From positions 1-45,247 of the forward strand of contig JAGKWN010000023.1 of NCBI GenBank assembly GCA_021151805.1: DNA of 45,247 bases, given 5' to 3'. This stretch comes from Cytophagaceae bacterium. GTDB taxonomy: Bacteria > Bacteroidota > Bacteroidia > Cytophagales > Cytophagaceae. The notes below the pieces were generated by a model. That model searched no databases. It saw nothing but the letters and a program-made list of their open reading frames with translations, and was not told the origin of the DNA. Shown here piece by piece: positions 17,400 through 24,470 of this stretch. The position numbers were made by a program, and so were the translations under genes. Position 1 is the first letter of the stretch, and each line of letters begins with the position of its first letter.

Positions 17400-17858
17400 A
17401 TGAAATACAATTTTATTTTATTCCTGGGATTAATCGTATTCCTTTGGTCGTGTTCTGAAAAATCAACGCAGGAAGAAACGGCTGTAAAGAAAGAGATTGA
17501 AACGCCTTTTGTCCCTGAAGCAAGGCTGAAGACAGACTTTCCGGATCGTGTATATAAATTCAGAGTAATGCCTGATTCAACAATTGAGGAGCAAGTGGTA
17601 AAATACGAAACGTTCGCAGCTCTGTTTATTGAATATTCCGGCATCTATAAAGCTGCGCATTTGTATTCCATAGAAGATCAGGAAAACAATACCGAGGCTT
17701 ATGCCATATTAAGAGATGAGCTGGTAGCCATAAAAAATAAGCTGCGGAAAAATATTGCGCAAGTAAATACGGATCAGGAAAAACGACTGGATGCTGCTGA
17801 TGCCAGAATGAATGCCATCCTGCCGAATGTCTATAAAGAAGACGCAGAGAATAAATAA
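17400..17858 (+). CDS. Small lipoprotein of unknown function
   Basis: I place the start at the ATG at 17400 (MKYNFILFLGL, 152 aa); a TTG two codons earlier is possible. A signal peptide ends at the lipobox LWSC, giving a lipidated Cys at about residue 18, so it is membrane anchored. The mature part is charged and helical, with no known motif. It lies 15 bp after nuoD and may be transcribed with nuoABCD, but nothing in the sequence links it to complex I. Confidence 0.7.
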   Translation: MKYNFILFLGLIVFLWSCSEKSTQEETAVKKEIETPFVPEARLKTDFPDRVYKFRVMPDSTIEEQVVKYETFAALFIEYSGIYKAAHLYSIEDQENNTEAYAILRDELVAIKNKLRKNIAQVNTDQEKRLDAADARMNAILPNVYKEDAENK

Positions 17859-17961
17859 TTTTCAGTTAAACTTCTTTAAATGAATCTGTTGATTTGAATA
17901 AATAACAGTTTTGTATGTTATCCGGTTGGATATTCCACCCAAACTGGTTAGCTTTGATAAG

Positions 17962-18333
17962 ATGAAAAAAATATTCGCCATCGTACTCGTTATGCTTATG
18001 CTGCTTCAGTGCAGCATAAAGTTTATGTATGTGGCATATTATAACATCAATAAAGAGTACATCGCGAAAGAACTTTGTATCAATAAAGCGAAGCCGGCTT
18101 CTACCTGTAAGGGTAAATGTTATTTATCCAGAAAAATGAAAGAGCAGGAAAAGCAGGAGCAGACAATCCCTTCTGTAGTAAAAGGCCTGGAAGAAGCTGT
18201 TTTTTATTCCCCGAAACATACGTTTACATTTACACCTGTATATACAATTGTTGAACAAGTGACTTTGCCGGATGCTTACCAACTACAAGCCTATCATTCA
18301 CCGGCAGAAGATATCATACAACCTCCCCAGTAA
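17962..18333 (+). CDS. Small membrane-anchored Cys-motif protein, copy 1
   Basis: The start is at 17962 (MKKIFAIVLVMLMLLQCS, 123 aa); the longer frame from 17911 lacks a sensible N-terminus. One N-terminal hydrophobic helix is followed by YNINKEYIAKELCINK and the motif TCKGKCYLSRKMKEQE, then a tail ending in IIQPPQ. A paralogue with the same layout is encoded at 20274-20651. The three cysteines (C-x12-C-x3-C) look like a metal site or disulphide set. The neighbouring Met/His-rich and MbnP-like genes suggest copper or another soft metal. Function is not established. Confidence 0.7.
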   Translation: MKKIFAIVLVMLMLLQCSIKFMYVAYYNINKEYIAKELCINKAKPASTCKGKCYLSRKMKEQEKQEQTIPSVVKGLEEAVFYSPKHTFTFTPVYTIVEQVTLPDAYQLQAYHSPAEDIIQPPQ

Positions 18334-18369
18334 TTAACGTTAATATCGCTGCTTACAGATAGCTGTAAG
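18333..18369. promoter_or_regulatory. Two adjacent palindromes before the Met/His-rich gene
   Basis: ATTAACGTTAAT (18333-18344) is a perfect 12-bp palindrome touching the upstream stop codon; CTTACAG-ATAG-CTGTAAG (18352-18369) is a perfect 7-bp inverted repeat. They lie 33-69 bp before the next ATG and could be an operator or a short attenuating hairpin. No T tract follows, so a terminator is less likely. Confidence 0.4.
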
Positions 18370-18401
18370 TATTTCTTTACGATCATTAAGTTAATTTCCA
18401 A

Positions 18402-19469
18402 ATGAACATTATTCAAAAATGTTGTTTGCTGCTGTTTATACTGGCAGCAGGCATAACACCTGTGTTTGCGCAGGAAGAAGAAGATATAACAACACAGTTT
18501 TCATGTTTAAACTGCATCTGCAAAAAGGATGTAACACCGGCTGCTGTCATGATCAGCCATGTGCACGCAGCAGGAGAGTGGATGTTTTCATACCGCTACA
18601 TGAACATGGATGCCAGAGGCATTCAGCAAAACGGCACTGCCATTTCAAACGATCAGGTGTATAATCAATACCTGATGTCGTCGGATAGAATGCGTATGGA
18701 TATGCATATGCTGATGGCTATGTTTGGATTCAGCCGCAAATTAACGCTGATGGGAATGGCAGAATATAATCACTCCAGCATGAATATGAATGCACCGGAA
18801 GGTGCCATGCATATGCATCCGGGTATGAATATGTCAACGGGCATGGAGCATGAAATGACAACATCCGGTTTCGGTGATCTATCGCTCACGGCAGTGTATT
18901 CCATTATTCAACCAAGTTTCCATCATCTGTTGATCGCAGGCGGGCTATCCATTCCCACAGGCTCCATACAAACAAAAGGCGGAAGCGGCAGCATGTATCC
19001 CGATCAGCGCTATCCATACATGATGCAGCGCGGCTCGGGTACCTGGGATATATTGCCTGGCATAACTTATACCTATGAGCGAGGCAAAGGAATGGCCAGC
19101 TCACAGTTGTATTCAACCATTCGCACCGGATATAATTCCGTAGGTTATAAACTGGGAAATAAAATAGCATTCAACAACTGGGTTGCATACCGCTGGTTCA
19201 ACTGGATGAGTACTTCACTGCGTGTTGAAGCAACTGCCGCAGGCAGTATCAAAGGCGCTGATCCGGATTTGTACATCTATACAGAACCTGCCGCTAATCC
19301 GGTTAATTACGGCGGACAAGCTGTCTTCGGATATGCGGGCGTCAATTTTTATTTCCTGAACAGAAATAAAATTGCCATAGAAGGCGGACTGCCGCTTTAC
19401 CAGAAACTGAACGGAATTCAATCAACGCTTTATACAAACATTAATTTTAATTATTCCATCTTATTGTAA
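18402..19469 (+). CDS. Met/His-rich outer-membrane beta-barrel protein
   Basis: A 355-aa exported protein with a signal peptide ending at PVFAQ. The mature N-terminus carries CLNCICKKD, a CxxCxC cluster, then HVHAAGEWMFSYRYM. Residues about 85-155 are very rich in Met and His (MDMHMLMAM, MHMHPGMNMSTGMEHEM), as in copper-handling proteins. The remainder is a series of barrel-like strands ending in the aromatic NFNYSILL. It probably acts as an outer-membrane transporter or sensor for copper-like metal. The MbnP-like gene follows one base later, so the two are surely co-transcribed. No exact family is recognised. Confidence 0.7.
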   Translation: MNIIQKCCLLLFILAAGITPVFAQEEEDITTQFSCLNCICKKDVTPAAVMISHVHAAGEWMFSYRYMNMDARGIQQNGTAISNDQVYNQYLMSSDRMRMDMHMLMAMFGFSRKLTLMGMAEYNHSSMNMNAPEGAMHMHPGMNMSTGMEHEMTTSGFGDLSLTAVYSIIQPSFHHLLIAGGLSIPTGSIQTKGGSGSMYPDQRYPYMMQRGSGTWDILPGITYTYERGKGMASSQLYSTIRTGYNSVGYKLGNKIAFNNWVAYRWFNWMSTSLRVEATAAGSIKGADPDLYIYTEPAANPVNYGGQAVFGYAGVNFYFLNRNKIAIEGGLPLYQKLNGIQSTLYTNINFNYSILL

Positions 19470-19470
19470 C

Positions 19471-20271
19471 ATGAATATGAAACATCTGCGCATTTTACTG
19501 CTTGTGTTGCTGGCTGCTGCCTGCAAACCATCGAAAGAAGATCCGTCTTCTTCTGCCAATACGGTTGTTACCGCTCCGCTGAATCTGCACCTGCACACTT
19601 ACATCGGGCAAAATGAAGTAGATGGTTATAATATTATTTACCATACAGATGCCGGCAGAAAGATGTCTTTATCCATGGCACAGGTTTTTCTTTCGGATAT
19701 TGAGCTGGTGAAATTTGATGGCAGTACGTATGCGGTGAAAGATACCATCATACTTGCGAATCCTTCAGATCAGGTATATAAACTGGGAAATGTACCGGTC
19801 GGTAATTACCGCACAATCCGTTTCAAGGCTGGTCTGCTGCCGGCAATCAATGCACAGGTTCCATCCGGTACAAGTGGTCCGTTGAACAACCAGAGCATGT
19901 GGTTTACGACAACTGCACAAACAGGTAATTATATTTTCATGAACTGTTCAGGAAAAATTGATACTACTGTTGCTATGAATGCCGCGGATGCAGACATGGT
20001 CCCTTTCGTGTATAAGATCGGTACGGATGCGCAACTGAAGCAGATCGTTATGCCGAACCAGACGTTTACCGTGCAGCCAAATGCAACCGGTTATGTGCAT
20101 ATGCTGGCAGATTATTCCACATTGTTTAACGGCGTTGACCTGCTTGATGAGTCAAACTTAGCTATTACCACGGCTGCACAGAACTCATGGCCTGATAATG
20201 GTGCGCAGTGGCCGATAGCAGTTACCGTTGCTGATAATATTGTGAACATGTTCAGATACGAAAACGAATAA
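19471..20271 (+). CDS. MbnP-like copper-associated lipoprotein
   Basis: A 266-aa lipoprotein (lipobox LAAAC, Cys at residue 18). The mature part begins LNLHLHTYIGQNEVDG and contains LSMAQVFLSDIELVKFDG, VPVGNYRTIRFKAGL and a Trp-containing WFTT strand, the pattern I associate with the MbnP family (partner of methanobactin and of MbnH-type di-haem enzymes in copper uptake). It is probably periplasmic and membrane anchored. No mbnH gene is present in the window. It lies between the Met/His-rich gene (1 bp) and the second Cys-motif gene (2 bp) in a tight operon. Confidence 0.72.
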   Translation: MNMKHLRILLLVLLAAACKPSKEDPSSSANTVVTAPLNLHLHTYIGQNEVDGYNIIYHTDAGRKMSLSMAQVFLSDIELVKFDGSTYAVKDTIILANPSDQVYKLGNVPVGNYRTIRFKAGLLPAINAQVPSGTSGPLNNQSMWFTTTAQTGNYIFMNCSGKIDTTVAMNAADADMVPFVYKIGTDAQLKQIVMPNQTFTVQPNATGYVHMLADYSTLFNGVDLLDESNLAITTAAQNSWPDNGAQWPIAVTVADNIVNMFRYENE

Positions 20272-20273
20272 GA

Positions 20274-20651
20274 ATGCCTTGGAAGAAAAGCATATCGAAA
20301 TACGTATCAATATTTTTGATCGGGGTGTTTGCGCTGCAGATCAGCGTGCATACACTGATCTATATTCAGTTTAAAATAAAGCAGCAATCTATTTCCAGGA
20401 AAATATGTGTTCAACGTTTTAATAAAACCAATACCTGTAAAGGGCATTGTTATTTGAAAAGCCGTATTAAACAATGCAATCCGGAAAAATCTTGTTTACA
20501 CGAATACCTGAAGTTCAGGATTGATCTGTATTGTGTAAGTGATCCGGAAAAAGATGCTGCCGAATTTATTTTTCTTTCTGTCATATATCCCACATACAAC
20601 AGTCGCATGGCTGATGATATAGCGGTTGATATTTTTCATCCTCCTGCGTGA
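20274..20651 (+). CDS. Small membrane-anchored Cys-motif protein, copy 2
   Basis: A 125-aa paralogue of the protein at 17962-18333: a hydrophobic N-terminal helix (IFLIGVFALQISVHTLIYI), ISRKICVQRFNKTNTCKGHCYLKSRIKQ in place of the first copy's motif, then a divergent tail that also ends in a Pro-Pro pair (FHPPA). Shared T-C-K-G-x-C-Y-L and the upstream Cys show homology despite low overall identity. It has extra cysteines (NPEKSCLH, LYCVSD). It is the last gene of the compact operon 17962-20651 and follows the MbnP-like gene after 2 bp. Confidence 0.7.
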   Translation: MPWKKSISKYVSIFLIGVFALQISVHTLIYIQFKIKQQSISRKICVQRFNKTNTCKGHCYLKSRIKQCNPEKSCLHEYLKFRIDLYCVSDPEKDAAEFIFLSVIYPTYNSRMADDIAVDIFHPPA

Positions 20652-20711
20652 CTTGGAATTCATACAAGTAATGCGTGATAAAAAAAGGATCATATATCAA
20701 CTCAAAATACA

Positions 20712-22871
20712 ATGAAAAAATATTTAAATACGAATGAAAATTTTAAAGCAGCAGCTGTCTTTTTTATGCTGTTTGTTTCTATAAGCAGTTTTGCACATTT
20801 TGGTTCTAAAGGGCCTTTTGGCGGTATCATCACATGTTCAACCACTGCGGCCGATACCGTTTATTTTGGTACTGCAGAAGGTGGTGTATATGAAAGCACA
20901 AGTGCTGCACTGGTTGGCTGGCGACCAAGACCGGTAGGTTTGAAAAGCGGGAAAATCACAGCACTCGCTCATTCCGGAAAATATCTGTATGCTGCAACTG
21001 CCGATAGCGGCATCTTTGTTTTTAACGGATCTGATAATAGTGGAAACCGTTACTGGAATAAAGTGAATAACGGACTCACCAATTTAAATGCAACGAGTCT
21101 GCTTGCTATTAATGCTACTACTTTATTGGCTGGAACTACGAATGGTATCTTTATAACGACCAATGGCGGTACTTCCTGGACTGCAGCAAACGGCGGTCTG
21201 CATCATTTGCATGTGACGCAGTTTGCGAAGATTCAGAATAAAATATTTATCACTACTGAGGATGGTGGCATATATGTATTTGATGATACCGGTACGAACT
21301 GGGTTGACTTCAACGATACCAATACAGATCACATAAATGAAACCGATGAATTGTCAGCAAATGCTTCAACTGATGAATTGATGGTGCTGAATGAAAACGG
21401 ACTTTTCCTGGCAACGGCTGTTTCAACAACAGCAACTCCAGTATATACCTCTGTTTTTGCAAACTTACCATCAGACATTGTTATACAATCTGTTTACAAT
21501 GACGGAACTTCCTGGTATCTGTCAACGGATCAGGGTGTATTTGTATCTTCAAACGGCACGATCAGCTGGGCCGCTTTAAATGCAGGTCTTCCGGCTGTAC
21601 AGGTAAATACTATTGTTTCTTTTAAAGGCGGATTGGTATGCGGTACGGTGGATAAAGGTATTTATAAAACAGCGCTTCCGTTTACGGCATGGACTGTCAT
21701 GAATGTTGGCTTCAATAATTTAAGAACAACAGCCATGCACACCAGCGGTACAGGCTTTATTGCAGTTGCAACGGAGAATGGTGTATATGTGAGCAATGAC
21801 ATTGCAGCAAATTATAAAACTGCCAATAACGGACTTGTCGATAGTTTACATGTGAACGATTTAATCATGGGTGAATCGTTCCTGTTTGCAGCAACTCAAA
21901 ATGATGGTGTGTATGTTACACCAGACTCCGGTAAACACTGGTCTGCAGCAACAACAGGTCTTGCTACACTGGATATTAAAAAGCTGTTTTATTCAGACAA
22001 TACCTTGTATGCGATCGATGCTGATAATGCGATCTACCATTCACCACTGACTTCCATCAACTGGTCGCCACTGCAGACAGGTTTGCCCGTAAACGCAGAG
22101 CCTACTGCTATGGCGTTTTATGGAAACAACATTCTGTTAGGTACGCTTGGCCAGGGTATATTTATCCGTACTACAACGGGTTCATCCTGGAGTGCATACA
22201 ACAGTGGCTTAACAGATTTAAATGTTACTTCTGTAACGGTTATGGCAAATAAGATCTATGCAGGCACAGACGGGTCTGGCGTGTTTATATCAGATTCTGC
22301 TAAGGCAAACATTCATTGGTCTGCAACAGCCTCAACAGCCAATGCGATCTGGCATACAACTGCAATGAATCTGAATGGTTCAAAGATTCAGGCAATGGCA
22401 GCTTACGGTGGTTATGTATGGGCAAGCTACAAAGGTGGTTTGCTGGCGAGTTCCGATGAAGGTGTTACCTGGATTGAAGGGGGAAATCAATTTAACCTGC
22501 CAAGCTTTACAGATGTAGTTAAAATTAATTTTGTTACCACAAGGGTATTTGTTTCAACAGAAAACAATGGTTTGTATTCAAATGCATTAACAGAATTACC
22601 AACGGTAGTAACAGGTTTACGTAATGCTTCCGTAAATACTGATGCACTGCAGATTTATCCGAACCCGACTGCAGGTAGCTTTGCGTTGAATACGTCAAAC
22701 ATAAAGGGACAGATTTCTCAGGTAACAATTTTTGATCATGCAGGAAATGTTAAAAATCGTTTCAATACATTGCAGGATCTATACACCGTAGACTATACAC
22801 AAGGCATGTATGTTGTGCAGGTTAATACTGCCGAAGGTGCTGTGTACACGCAGAAAATGATCATTCAGTAA
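20712..22871 (+). CDS. T9SS-exported beta-propeller (BNR/sortilin-like) protein
   Basis: A 719-aa secreted protein. After a signal peptide (about residues 13-30, ISSFAHF) come repeated 45-60-aa units of the form G-V-Y-V/I-S-x-D-x-G-x-x-W-x-x-x-N-x-G-L (GIFITTNGGTSWTAANGGL, GVYVTPDSGKHWSAATTGL), typical of BNR/Ycf48/sortilin-type propellers. The last 75 residues (LQIYPNPTAGSFALN to KMIIQ) are a T9SS type-A sorting domain, so it is sent to the cell surface or medium. It lies 60 bp after the metal cluster; a role in metal handling is only positional inference. A strong terminator follows. Confidence 0.85.
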   Translation: MKKYLNTNENFKAAAVFFMLFVSISSFAHFGSKGPFGGIITCSTTAADTVYFGTAEGGVYESTSAALVGWRPRPVGLKSGKITALAHSGKYLYAATADSGIFVFNGSDNSGNRYWNKVNNGLTNLNATSLLAINATTLLAGTTNGIFITTNGGTSWTAANGGLHHLHVTQFAKIQNKIFITTEDGGIYVFDDTGTNWVDFNDTNTDHINETDELSANASTDELMVLNENGLFLATAVSTTATPVYTSVFANLPSDIVIQSVYNDGTSWYLSTDQGVFVSSNGTISWAALNAGLPAVQVNTIVSFKGGLVCGTVDKGIYKTALPFTAWTVMNVGFNNLRTTAMHTSGTGFIAVATENGVYVSNDIAANYKTANNGLVDSLHVNDLIMGESFLFAATQNDGVYVTPDSGKHWSAATTGLATLDIKKLFYSDNTLYAIDADNAIYHSPLTSINWSPLQTGLPVNAEPTAMAFYGNNILLGTLGQGIFIRTTTGSSWSAYNSGLTDLNVTSVTVMANKIYAGTDGSGVFISDSAKANIHWSATASTANAIWHTTAMNLNGSKIQAMAAYGGYVWASYKGGLLASSDEGVTWIEGGNQFNLPSFTDVVKINFVTTRVFVSTENNGLYSNALTELPTVVTGLRNASVNTDALQIYPNPTAGSFALNTSNIKGQISQVTIFDHAGNVKNRFNTLQDLYTVDYTQGMYVVQVNTAEGAVYTQKMIIQ

Positions 22872-22877
22872 AATCAT

Positions 22878-22906
22878 AAAGCATGCGGACTTGTTTCGCA
22901 TGCTTT
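22878..22906 (+). terminator. Rho-independent terminator after the propeller gene
   Basis: A perfect 10-bp stem AAAGCATGCG / CGCATGCTTT with a 9-nt loop, ending in TTTT, beginning 6 bases after the stop codon. It separates the propeller gene from the YHS-like lipoprotein gene and argues against the upstream start (22883) for the latter. Confidence 0.75.
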
Positions 22907-22924
22907 TACTTAATCTTATTACGT

Positions 22925-23167
22925 ATGAAATCTCTTATAATATTATCTATTGCCGCATTCATTTTATGTTCCTGTAAAAATGAAAAAGCTCAGGATACAA
23001 AAACGTCAACTGTATCAAACATAACGGTGGTGAATGAAACCGATCCGATATGCCAGATGCGTGTTAAAGAACATTTGAGCGATACCGCAATGATTGACGG
23101 GCAGGTTTGGGGTTTTTGCAGCATTGTCTGCAAAGAAAAATATCTGAAGTCGGTAAAATTAAAATAA
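22925..23167 (+). CDS. YHS-like metal-binding lipoprotein
   Basis: An 80-aa protein from the ATG at 22925 (MKSLIILSIAAFILCSC); the longer frame begins inside the terminator hairpin. The lipobox is FILCSC. The mature part carries DPICQMRVKEHLSDTA and GFCSIVCKEKYL, the cysteine pattern of YHS/TRASH domains (D-P-x-C-x-M ... FCS-x-x-C) that bind copper or other soft metals. It is anchored to a membrane. This supports a metal theme for the preceding cluster, although the terminator implies separate transcription. Confidence 0.72.
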   Translation: MKSLIILSIAAFILCSCKNEKAQDTKTSTVSNITVVNETDPICQMRVKEHLSDTAMIDGQVWGFCSIVCKEKYLKSVKLK

Positions 23168-23285
23168 TTTTCCTGTAGAAAGAATATTGAAACAGTATCA
23201 ATATATCGGTATTGCACCATTGCCTATGATTGTTTATTTTCAAAAATGATATAAATCATTATTTCACTATTTTATTTATAATACA

Positions 23286-23930
23286 ATGAGCCAACAACCC
23301 CTAATAGAAAGAGTATTGACTGCTGATGAGCAGAAACAATTAACACCCGATCAGGTTATCGCCAGTTTAAAGGAAGGGAACAAGCGTTTCTGTTCCGGAA
23401 CCTTAACAATGCGCGATCACTCAAAGCAGATTCGTGATGCGGTAAGCGGACAGTTTCCTAAAGCTGTTGTTTTATCCTGTGTGGATTCACGCGTGCCGAT
23501 CGAAGACGTTTTTGATAAAGGAATAGGAGATATGTTTGTTGCCCGTGTAGCAGGAAATATTGTAAACGAAGATATTCTTGGTTCCATGGAATTCAGCTGC
23601 AAAGTTTCAGGAGCAAAGCTGGTGCTTGTAATGGGTCATGAATACTGTGGTGCAATTAAAGGTGCTATCGATAATGTACAGTTGGGAAACCTTACAGGCT
23701 TGCTTAAAAAAATCAGACCTGCTGTTGATAGATGCTCTCATTTCGCCGGAGAACAGACGTCTAAAAATCCACAGTTCGTTGATCTGGTGGTTCGTGAAAA
23801 TGTTAAAGTAACCGTAAACAATATCCGCAATCAAAGCCCGATTCTAAAGGAAATGGAAGACAAGGGTGAGATCAAGATTATTGGTGCTTATTACGACATG
23901 GATAACGGGCAGGTGACGTTTTATGAATAA
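23286..23930 (+). CDS. Beta-class carbonic anhydrase
   Basis: A 214-aa enzyme interconverting CO2 and bicarbonate. Zinc ligands C65, H118 and C121 and the catalytic dyad D67-R69 are visible in LSCVDSRVP and GHEYCGAIKG. The length is normal and no signal peptide is seen, so it is cytoplasmic. It stands alone between a 118-bp AT-rich upstream region and the AATTATG-type inverted repeat after its stop. Confidence 0.95.
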   Translation: MSQQPLIERVLTADEQKQLTPDQVIASLKEGNKRFCSGTLTMRDHSKQIRDAVSGQFPKAVVLSCVDSRVPIEDVFDKGIGDMFVARVAGNIVNEDILGSMEFSCKVSGAKLVLVMGHEYCGAIKGAIDNVQLGNLTGLLKKIRPAVDRCSHFAGEQTSKNPQFVDLVVRENVKVTVNNIRNQSPILKEMEDKGEIKIIGAYYDMDNGQVTFYE

Positions 23931-23947
23931 TTTTCAATAATTATGAA

Positions 23948-23997
23948 TTATGAATTGAATTCTATTGAGGCATTTCTTATTTTATTTCAATTCATAA
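23948..23997. repeat. AATTATG-type inverted repeat, copy 1
   Basis: Arms TTATGAATTGAA (23948-23959) and TTCAATTCATAA (23986-23997) are perfect complements; further ATTATGAATT words flank them (23938-24020). It lies between the convergent carbonic anhydrase and HEXXH genes and may act as a weak terminator. The same words recur at 24381-24470 and 45210-45247. Confidence 0.65.
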
Positions 23998-24012
23998 TTT
24001 ATAACTCATAAT

Positions 24013-24378
24013 TCATAATTTAAACCAGGCGTATCGCTTTCTGTTTTTTCTGTACAGTAAATCGGCCTGGTTTAAATACGCTTCTTTTTCGAACACAATA
24101 TTTTTATACGCCTCATTGGTGTTGAATTTGAAGCGGAATAAATTAATCAGATAATTTCCCAGGTAGAGAGGGAAGAATAAAAAAGGTGTTAACTCTTTCG
24201 TTTGTTCGTGGTGGATCAGTTCATGATTGATCAGCACTTCGTCCTGCAGATCTTTTTCATCACGCAGGAAAATCCAGAAGACTGCGTACTGTGCCCGGAA
24301 ACCTTTCTGTTCGCCAGTGTCTTTACTGAATAAACCTGTTACATGTTTCATGTACCAGGGTGCGTGTACAAGCTTCAT
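24013..24378 (-). CDS. Small HEXXH (putative zincin) protein
   Basis: A 121-aa protein with the zinc-peptidase motif HELIHHEQ (H52, E53, H56) and a downstream FEKEAYLNQ whose E97 or E99 could be the third zinc ligand, as in gluzincins. A hydrophobic stretch (FLFFPLYLGNYLINLF, 67-82) separates the two, so it may be membrane associated. Such very short HEXXH proteins occur in Bacteroidota, but I know no defined substrate. It is flanked on both sides by AATTATG-type inverted repeats. It could be a metal-binding protein without protease activity. Confidence 0.65.
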   Translation of the reverse strand: MKLVHAPWYMKHVTGLFSKDTGEQKGFRAQYAVFWIFLRDEKDLQDEVLINHELIHHEQTKELTPFLFFPLYLGNYLINLFRFKFNTNEAYKNIVFEKEAYLNQADLLYRKNRKRYAWFKL

Positions 24379-24380
24379 TT

Positions 24381-24470
24381 AATTATGAATTATGAATTAT
24401 GAGTTATGAATTGAAAATTATGCTGAGTTTAATTCATCATTTATAATTTATAATTCATAACTCATAATTA
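24381..24470. repeat. AATTATG-type inverted repeat, copy 2
   Basis: Heptamers AATTATG run from 24381, then a perfect 17-bp inverted repeat with arms ATTATGAGTTATGAATT (24396-24412) and its complement (24452-24468). It fills the whole gap between the HEXXH gene start and the CHAT gene stop. Confidence 0.7.

Noticed and set aside
17889..17913. TTG...CAGTTTTG as promoter of the metal operon
   Set aside because: The -7 match is imperfect (CAGTTTTG instead of TAnnTTTG) and the spacing of 14 bases is shorter than usual for Bacteroidota promoters.
22883..23167. Longer form of the YHS-like lipoprotein starting at 22883
   Set aside because: That start lies inside the terminator hairpin of the upstream gene; the ATG at 22925 gives a proper lipoprotein signal.
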